From the NCBI GenBank assembly GCA_025358765.1, contig JANYIG010000191.1:1-48780 (forward strand): 48,780 nt of DNA, read 5' to 3'. Source of the DNA: Candidatus Kapaibacterium sp. Lineage in GTDB: Bacteria; Bacteroidota; Ignavibacteria; Kapaibacteriales; UBA4661. The notes under the pieces are model-generated. The model saw only the letters and a program-made list of their open reading frames with translations. It was not told where the DNA came from and did no database searches. The translations under genes and the position numbers were made by a program. Below are positions 43,000 through 48,780 of this stretch, piece by piece. Within the stretch, counting starts at the first letter, position 1, and every line of letters starts with the position of its first letter.

Positions 43000-44634
43000 T
43001 TAGTGAGGTGAATCACTCTTTTCTGAGGGTTTTTTCATGCCCGGCTGCACGATTTTGTAGCCACCGCGCTCTTGTTTGGCTTTCGCAACGATAGCTTTTA
43101 CGTCATCGAGCAGCTTTTTGGCATCGTAAATTACACCGTCTTTGACCGTATATTTTACACCACCAACTCGTACTACCTCGTTGTTCTCGTTGACTTTGAT
43201 AGCGCCTGTGCCGTAGAGAACCTTCAAGTTTGCAAGCGGGTTCTCTTCGACAATCACAAAGTCGGCGAGTTTGCCGACTTCGACCGAACCGATGTCTTTG
43301 TCCATGCCAAGCGCCTCTGCGCCTTTGAGCGTAGCTGCACGGATGACTTCAAGCGGGTGAAACCCAGCCTCGCGTAACATTTCAAGCTCGCGCGGATACG
43401 AAAAGCCGTAGAGTTGAAAAATAAAACCGGCATCCGTGCCAACAGTAACGCGCCCTCCGCGGTTTTTGTACTCGTTCACGAATATCATCCATAGTTTGTA
43501 ATTTTCCTTCCATGATACTTCTTCCTCCGTACCCCACGAGAACCAATACGAGCCGTGTGCAGCGCGATTCGGCTGGTAAAATTCCCAAAGCGAAGGCAAC
43601 GTGTACTCGTCGTGCCATTCGTAGCGGCTGGCTGCCATCACATCACGGCTGGCGGCGTAAATATTAAAGGTTGGGTCAATCGTAAAATCCAACGCTAAAA
43701 GCTCGTTCATCACTTTGTTCCACTTTTCGCTGAAAGGCTGTGCGGCTTGCTTCCAGAGTTTGCCCGCACCGCTAAACCGATGCTGTTCGTTCTGGTAGTT
43801 GTAATCAAGCGGATAATCTTGTATCGTCTTTGTATCAAAAAGCGCCTCTGGCAGCCCGTACCAGTGTTCCATGGATGTCAGTCCCCATTTTGCAGTTTGG
43901 AGTGCGTTTGCACGAGCAACGTCCATCTGCGCGTGGTGACATGCAGTGCGGAGTTTCATTTTTTTAGCCTCATCCAATGCCGCTTGAAAAACATCTGGCG
44001 CTGCTCCAAAAAACTTGATACCGTCTGCGCCCTTTTTCGCAATCGTCTGTACCCATGCTCGTGCCTGCTCTGGCGTGGCAATAGGGTCATCGGAACCTTG
44101 CCCAAAGTACGGATACACTTTGATGCGCGGTGCGGTGATTTCGTTTTTAGCGCTTTTGTCGCGGGCTTCGAGTGTCCATTCCAAGCCATTTCCAGCCGAT
44201 GGGTCGCGGATAGTCGTGATTCCATGCCCCATCCAGAGCTTAAATACGTATTCAGCAGATGTTCCCTGTGATGTGCCGCCAATGTGACCGTGCATATCCA
44301 CGAAACCCGGCATCAGATACATTCCCTCGGCATTGAGTTCTTTATCGCCTGTGTTCAGCTTTGGACGACGCGACGCATCTATCTTTATGCCCGGATAACC
44401 TACTACTTGAATGTTTTTGATACGATTTCCCTCCACAACAATATCCACCGGACCTTGCGGTGGTGATCCCGTACCGTTAATCAATGTCACGCCACGAATA
44501 ATCAGACGTTTGAATGGTCCTTCACCTTCGGCACGGGGCGGTGCTTTGAGGACGGTTGTAGATTGAGCGAAAAGCGTTACAGGCAGACTTATACACAACA
44601 GTACAAGAGTAATAAAACGAGTCGAGGTATTCAT
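43000..44634 (-). CDS. Exported amidohydrolase
   Basis: 544 residues from ATG 44634. Signal peptide (FITLVLLCISLPVTLFAQ). The metal-dependent amidohydrolase fold has VDMHGH (HxH) at about 101-106, CHHAQ near 230, and the metal Asp in GTDAGFIF near 395. The N- and C-terminal beta sandwiches include KLADFVIVEENPL. These resemble exported imidazolonepropionase-like and prolidase-like hydrolases. The substrate is unknown. The longer ORF from 44715 overlaps the dnaA terminator, so it is unlikely to be the true start. Confidence 0.85.
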   Translation of the reverse strand: MNTSTRFITLVLLCISLPVTLFAQSTTVLKAPPRAEGEGPFKRLIIRGVTLINGTGSPPQGPVDIVVEGNRIKNIQVVGYPGIKIDASRRPKLNTGDKELNAEGMYLMPGFVDMHGHIGGTSQGTSAEYVFKLWMGHGITTIRDPSAGNGLEWTLEARDKSAKNEITAPRIKVYPYFGQGSDDPIATPEQARAWVQTIAKKGADGIKFFGAAPDVFQAALDEAKKMKLRTACHHAQMDVARANALQTAKWGLTSMEHWYGLPEALFDTKTIQDYPLDYNYQNEQHRFSGAGKLWKQAAQPFSEKWNKVMNELLALDFTIDPTFNIYAASRDVMAASRYEWHDEYTLPSLWEFYQPNRAAHGSYWFSWGTEEEVSWKENYKLWMIFVNEYKNRGGRVTVGTDAGFIFQLYGFSYPRELEMLREAGFHPLEVIRAATLKGAEALGMDKDIGSVEVGKLADFVIVEENPLANLKVLYGTGAIKVNENNEVVRVGGVKYTVKDGVIYDAKKLLDDVKAIVAKAKQERGGYKIVQPGMKKPSEKSDSPH

Positions 44635-44701
44635 GCGTTTTCCAACAGGAATAATGACGAAAAATTGTTGTACGGCAAGATACATCAAAGCCCGAAAGAA
44701 A

Positions 44702-44737
44702 ACAAGGCGACTCATCTATGAAGATGAGCCGCCTTGT
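44702..44737 (-). terminator. Intrinsic terminator after dnaA
   Basis: On the - strand RNA, a 15-bp stem (including one G-U pair) forms from ACAAGGCGGCTCATC (44737-44723) and GATGAGTCGCCTTGT (44716-44702) with a 6-base loop, followed by TTTCTTTC. It lies 57 bases beyond the dnaA stop and between dnaA and the amidohydrolase start, so the latter must have its own promoter. Confidence 0.88.
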
Positions 44738-44794
44738 AAGGTGTTGTATGAACCGAAAGATATTCGTACAATCTGTGCAGACACCTTCTTGTCA

Positions 44795-46303
44795 TTATCG
44801 GCGTGAAGTTCCGGTTGCGCCAAGTTGATCCAATAACGTATTCACGGCAACTTGTACCTTGGGGTCAGTCTCAAGGTAGTTTTGAATCATCTGGCACGAG
44901 TGAATCACGGTTGTGTGGTCACGCCCGCCAAAATGTGAGCCGATGCTTTTGAGCGAAAGTTGTGTCAGGTTTTTGATGATGTACATCGCGGTCTGGCGGG
45001 CAAGCACGATTTCTTGTTTGCGCGTCTTACTTATGATAAGTGTCTCGGAAATATCGTAATACTCCGAAACTCGCGCCAAAATGGATTTCACAGTAATTTC
45101 CTTTGGTGCGACTTCGGTGCCAATGCCGCGCACAACCTCGCGTGCAAGGTCGAGCGTGAGTTCGCGTCCGTCGAGCGACACGTTCGCAAGCAAGGAAATA
45201 AGCGTGCCTTCGAGTTCGCGGACACTGGAAGTGATGTGCCGTGCGAGGTATTCCACCACGTCACCCGGAAGCTCTGTGCCTTCGTCAACGGCTTTGCGCT
45301 GCAAGATTGCCATACGCATCTCGAAATCCGGCGGCTGTACATCTGCGGTCAACCCCCACTGAAAGCGTGAAATCAAGCGGTCATCTACGCCGTTGATTTC
45401 TTTTGGTGGTTTGTCGCTTGTCAGGATGATTTGTTTTGCGGACTGGTGTAGCGCGTTAAATGTGTGAAAAAAATTATCCTGCGTTTTTTCCTTGCCGCTA
45501 AAAAATTGAATATCATCTACAATCAGGATATCCACGCTGCGGTAAAAATTTGTAAACTCGTTGACTTTGCCGTTTTGAATTGCGTTCACATATTCCATCG
45601 TAAAGCGTTCGCTGTTTGTATAAATCACCCGCAGATTGCGATGCAATTGTAATGCACGATTCCCAATAGCCTGCGCTAAGTGAGTCTTTCCCAAACCCGT
45701 ATGCCCATAGAGTACAAGCGGATTATACTTAGTGCGTCCGGGTTTTTCGGCAATGGCAAGCGCGGCGGCAACAGCAAGCTGATTGCTCTCGCCACGAATG
45801 AAATTCTCGAACACATATGCGGGGTTCAGGAAATTCGGAAAATTCTGCTGAAGTGGTGCGTTTTGCACAAATGGAAGTGAACTTTGTTGCGCAGCAGTAG
45901 CTGCTGCAGATGAAGGTTTAGCGGGAAGACGCATCGTTCGCCGATCTTCCTCAATTTCTGTTTGTTCGACTACGACTTGATACTGCAATTGCACGTCGGG
46001 TCCGAGTACCTGAATAAGCGTTTTTTGCAACAAATCATAATAGTGCTCTTCAATCCACTCATAGAAGAATTGGCTTGGAACCTGAATGACAAACTGATTT
46101 TCGCTCCATTTTAGCGCTTGAATCTTTTCAAACCATGTTTTATAGACCTGTGGCGTGACATTATCCTGAATGATTGGCAAACATTTTGCCCAAAGTTCTG
46201 CCGCAACTGGGTCGTTAGCAACTGTTTGCGGCGGCGCAGGTTCTTGGGCAGAAGGTTTGTACTCATGTTCGTGCGAAAACAATTCAGTAGCGTCCTGAAT
46301 CAT
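44795..46303 (-). CDS. dnaA: Chromosomal replication initiator DnaA
   Basis: 502 residues from ATG 46303. Domain I is at about 20-110 (AELWAKCLPIIQDNVTPQVYKTWF), then a Pro/Ala/Gln-rich linker and the AAA+ domain with Walker A GHTGLGKTHLA and Walker B ILIVDDIQFF. Domain IV carries the DNA-binding signature SHFGGRDHTTVIHSCQMI. It binds DnaA boxes at oriC and opens the duplex. The frame is open to 46381, but MIQDATELF begins the normal N-terminus. No DnaA boxes of the TTATNCACA type are visible in the adjacent gap. Confidence 0.96.
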   Translation of the reverse strand: MIQDATELFSHEHEYKPSAQEPAPPQTVANDPVAAELWAKCLPIIQDNVTPQVYKTWFEKIQALKWSENQFVIQVPSQFFYEWIEEHYYDLLQKTLIQVLGPDVQLQYQVVVEQTEIEEDRRTMRLPAKPSSAAATAAQQSSLPFVQNAPLQQNFPNFLNPAYVFENFIRGESNQLAVAAALAIAEKPGRTKYNPLVLYGHTGLGKTHLAQAIGNRALQLHRNLRVIYTNSERFTMEYVNAIQNGKVNEFTNFYRSVDILIVDDIQFFSGKEKTQDNFFHTFNALHQSAKQIILTSDKPPKEINGVDDRLISRFQWGLTADVQPPDFEMRMAILQRKAVDEGTELPGDVVEYLARHITSSVRELEGTLISLLANVSLDGRELTLDLAREVVRGIGTEVAPKEITVKSILARVSEYYDISETLIISKTRKQEIVLARQTAMYIIKNLTQLSLKSIGSHFGGRDHTTVIHSCQMIQNYLETDPKVQVAVNTLLDQLGATGTSRR

Positions 46304-46878
46304 AGAATCTGTCCTCAATAGCGTGATGTAAGATGATAACCTAACCCGAATCGGAGAATTCTTTAGAATTGCGGACAACAATGTGTACAGAACCTGTAGA
46401 TTGAAGGATTGACGCTCACAGACGTAGGGAAATGCGTCGTTGAGAGTCCTGCCTTCCTTTTCGCTCTGTGTCCATATCTGCCGATAGACTTTTTGAATGC
46501 CTCAATGCAAAGGCTAAGAAAGAAGGGTCGCAATTTTGTGATTTTTACCTGAGAAGCCAAGAACAATATTTTTTCGCCGCAAAAAAAAGCTCTTGAATTT
46601 TTTGCGTGACACTTTAAGTCTAAAGGTTTCAACGCCTTGTCCAAAGCCAGTTTTTTCGGAGCATTTTGATAGTAGTGAAAGACCGACAAAATCCAACATT
46701 ATTTTTTAATCGGCAGAAAATTGTGCTGCACCAGATTGCAAGGATTGGAGCGGATTTGCGGGGTTTTTACAGTTTTTTTTCGTAGATTTGTCATTGTAAC
46801 TCTCGTTTTCACACTGTGGCATGTCAGCGTGGGAACAAATACTTCTGTTGTTTCTAATTCTTGTGATATCTAAATTTT
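46304..46878. other. AT-rich divergent gap between dnaA and an ABC-F gene
   Basis: 575 bases, strongly AT-rich from about 46540 to 46800 with several A and T tracts. It must hold the promoters of dnaA and the ABC-F gene. TAGATTTG at 46782-46789, on the + strand 90 bases before the ABC-F start, matches the Bacteroidota -7 consensus TAnnTTTG, but no -33 element sits at the right spacing. No DnaA boxes are seen, so this is not recognisable as oriC. A 108-codon ORF (46363-46689, -) was not accepted. Confidence 0.5.
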
Positions 46879-48780
46879 ATGCTTTCAGTTTCATCTCTTT
46901 CGATTCAATTTGGCGGAACATTTTTGTTTGATGATGTGTCGTTTATGATTGACAAACGCGACCGTGTGGGCTTGGTCGGCAAAAACGGCGCTGGAAAATC
47001 CACGCTGCTCAAGATTTTATCGGGCTTGCAAGACCCCGAAACCGGAACTGTTGCCCGTGCAAACGGCATCCGTATTGGTTATCTGCCGCAAGACGGTATC
47101 ACTGCGTTAGGCAAAACGGTGTATGACGAAGCTGCTACGGCGTTTGCCGATGTGTTAGGGCTCGAAGACCGTATTCATGCTATTTCCGACGAGCTTTCAG
47201 GTCGTACCGACACCGATTCCGACGAATACATGCAGTTGCTGCACGACCTCGCCGATGCAAACGATGCTTTTGGTGATGGAGGCGGTTTTGCGTTGCAAGG
47301 CAATATTGAACGCATTCTCATTGGGCTTGGCTTCACGCAGCAAGATTTGACACGGATGACAGACGAGTTTAGTGGCGGCTGGCAAATGCGGATAGAACTT
47401 GCTAAAATTTTGCTCCGCAAGCCTGAATACATCTTGCTCGACGAGCCAACAAATCACCTCGACATTGAGTCGTTGACATGGTTAGAGGACTTTTTGAAAA
47501 ACTACGATGGTTCTGTTATTCTCATTTCGCACGATCGGGCGTTTTTGGATACGGTAACGAACCGCACGGTCGAAATCTCACTTGGTAAAATCAGCGACTA
47601 TCCCGCATCGTACTCGCGTTACGTCCAACTCCGCGCCGAACGCCGTGAGCAGCAAATTGCTGCCTTCAAAAACCAGCAAAAAGAAATCGCCAAAACAGAA
47701 GACTTTATTGAGCGATTTCGATATAAGGCAACAAAAGCAAATCAAGTGCAATCAAGGATTAAACAGCTTGACAAGGTAGATCGCATCGAAATTGAGGACG
47801 AGGATACATCCTCCGTTCACTTCCGCTTTCCCGAAGCTCCGCGCTCAGGGCGGGTTGTGTTTGAGGCAAAAGACGTAACAAAACGCTTTGGCGAGAAGAT
47901 TATTCTTCGCGGCGTTGATTTTGCTATTGAGCGCGGTGAAAAAGTTGCGTTTGTGGGCAAAAACGGCGAAGGCAAAACGACATTCTCGAAAATGCTCATC
48001 GGTACAGAGGATGCCGAAGGCGAGATTACGATAGGACACAATGTCAACGTGGGCTACTACGCGCAGCACCAAGCGGAAATGCTTGACCCGAACGCAACAG
48101 TATTGGACATCATTGACCGTGCGGCAACGGGTGAAATGCGAACAAAAATCCGTGACTTGCTCGGTGCATTCTTGTTTAGCGGCGATTCGGTGTATAAAAA
48201 AGTGCGCGTACTTTCCGGCGGCGAAAAATCACGTCTTGCGCTCGCAAAACTGCTTCTGGAACCCGTAAACGCACTTGTTTTGGACGAGCCGACGAATCAC
48301 TTGGATATGCGCTCGAAGGACGTGTTGAAACAAGCGCTGATGAATTACGACGGCGCAATTATCGTCGTCTCGCACGACCGCGATTTCTTGCAGGGGTTGA
48401 CGAATAAGGTGGTGGAGTTCAAAGGCGGGAACCTCAAGGAATATCCGGGTGATTTGTACGAGTTCTTGCGGTTGCGGAATATTGATTCGCTCAAAACATT
48501 GGAGAAAAAAGAACCTACGGAGCGGAAAGCAGAGAGTGGTTCTGTAGCGAGTAATGCGGGGAAGGCATTGCCAGAGCAGAACGGCGTGGGAAGTCACTCC
48601 CAGCCTGTAGCCGTCAAATCTCAAGCACAAGCTATCAAAATCCAAGAGCAGGAATCCCGCGAGGAAAAAAAAGTCCGCGAACGCGAGGAGCGCCGTATTC
48701 AGCGTTTGGTAGAGCTATGCGAAAAAGATATCGCAACGCTTGAAAGCCAGATAGTAAGCCTTGAGCAGAAGATGACAAAT
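46879..48780 (+). CDS. ABC-F family ATPase (Uup/YdiF-like), C-terminus cut by the window
   Basis: 634 codons are visible from ATG 46879 to the right edge, with no stop. NBD1: Walker A GKNGAGKST (about 35-43), signature FSGGWQMRIELAK, Walker B LLDEPTNHLD. A charged linker (about 240-310) follows. NBD2: GKNGEGKTT, LSGGEKSRLALAK, LDEPTNHLD. After about 540 a Glu/Lys/Gln-rich region begins that looks like the start of the C-terminal coiled coil of Uup-type proteins. Both signatures are complete, unlike the ABC-F at 32634. It acts in the cytoplasm on ribosomes or nucleic acids. Confidence 0.93.
   Translation, partial: MLSVSSLSIQFGGTFLFDDVSFMIDKRDRVGLVGKNGAGKSTLLKILSGLQDPETGTVARANGIRIGYLPQDGITALGKTVYDEAATAFADVLGLEDRIHAISDELSGRTDTDSDEYMQLLHDLADANDAFGDGGGFALQGNIERILIGLGFTQQDLTRMTDEFSGGWQMRIELAKILLRKPEYILLDEPTNHLDIESLTWLEDFLKNYDGSVILISHDRAFLDTVTNRTVEISLGKISDYPASYSRYVQLRAERREQQIAAFKNQQKEIAKTEDFIERFRYKATKANQVQSRIKQLDKVDRIEIEDEDTSSVHFRFPEAPRSGRVVFEAKDVTKRFGEKIILRGVDFAIERGEKVAFVGKNGEGKTTFSKMLIGTEDAEGEITIGHNVNVGYYAQHQAEMLDPNATVLDIIDRAATGEMRTKIRDLLGAFLFSGDSVYKKVRVLSGGEKSRLALAKLLLEPVNALVLDEPTNHLDMRSKDVLKQALMNYDGAIIVVSHDRDFLQGLTNKVVEFKGGNLKEYPGDLYEFLRLRNIDSLKTLEKKEPTERKAESGSVASNAGKALPEQNGVGSHSQPVAVKSQAQAIKIQEQESREEKKVREREERRIQRLVELCEKDIATLESQIVSLEQKMTN

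Noticed and set aside
46363-46689. 108-codon - strand ORF upstream of dnaA
   Set aside because: Lys/Phe/Cys-rich translation of AT-rich DNA, no family resemblance, would overlap the dnaA promoter region.

Overview
The window is chromosomal DNA of a Gram-negative bacterium of the Bacteroidota/Chlorobiota (FCB) group. A non-photosynthetic Kapabacteria- or Ignavibacteria-like lineage would fit, but this is inference. The clues are a secreted amidase with a C-terminal type IX secretion (T9SS) type A sorting domain, a beta-propeller/OmpA-like envelope protein, and mostly weak or absent Shine-Dalgarno sequences. I see no rRNA, tRNA, CRISPR array or prophage.

Layout. (1) 1-6073, + strand: the end of a surface-glycan cluster with a DUF5989 (SxtK-like) tail, an SxtJ-like membrane protein, three SAM methyltransferases, a large GT-C-like membrane protein and a GT4 glycosyltransferase. 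It is closed by a hairpin terminator and a REP-like repeat. (2) 6331-15619, - strand: a branched-chain amino acid block in transcription order ilvB-ilvH-ilvC-[GxxExxY cassette]-leuA-ilvA-[outer-membrane-like protein]-leuC. ilvD, leuD and leuB are not here. Upstream of ilvB are a promoter with paired direct repeats and an ORF ending in ten consecutive Leu/Val/Ile codons, a candidate attenuator leader peptide. (3) 15.6-17.1 kb: a gene-poor stretch holding two small ORFs absent from any list of long ORFs (a 54-residue aromatic-rich one on -, a 45-residue Met/Cys-rich one on + with its own promoter and terminator) and a C-terminal metY remnant. (4) 17.1-22.9 kb, +: a DUF1684 protein, metX, an orphan DNA methyltransferase overlapping a GT4 gene, a NifU-domain protein, a LexA-like repressor lacking the self-cleavage residues, and a DUF2513-like protein, ended by a bidirectional terminator. 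(5) 27.9-22.9 kb, -: the heat-shock operon hrcA-grpE-dnaJ, continuing into a methyltransferase, a small protein and a site-2-type protease. (6) 28.2-34.7 kb, +: a CcmC/CcsA-type haem protein with an embedded OB-like domain, OsmC, cupin, arylamine N-acetyltransferase, amidinotransferase-fold hydrolase, EamA-like half transporter, ABC-F ATPase and a hotdog thioesterase. (7) 46.3-34.7 kb, -: dnaA, an amidohydrolase, the T9SS-tagged amidase, a dicarboxylate symporter, the PD40/OmpA protein, an alpha/beta hydrolase, a NUDIX hydrolase and accD. (8) 46.9 kb to the right edge, +: a second ABC-F ATPase, cut by the window.

How the genes work together. The ilv/leu block makes isoleucine, valine and leucine together with genes elsewhere, and appears to be controlled through its long leader. 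metX remains functional next to a decayed metY, so the sulfhydrylase step must be encoded elsewhere or replaced. The strongest second-look items are the ilv leader, the inverted-repeat-bounded GxxExxY cassette, the Met/Cys-rich mini-transcription unit, the cleavage-dead LexA and the CcmE-like insertion in the CcmC-like protein.
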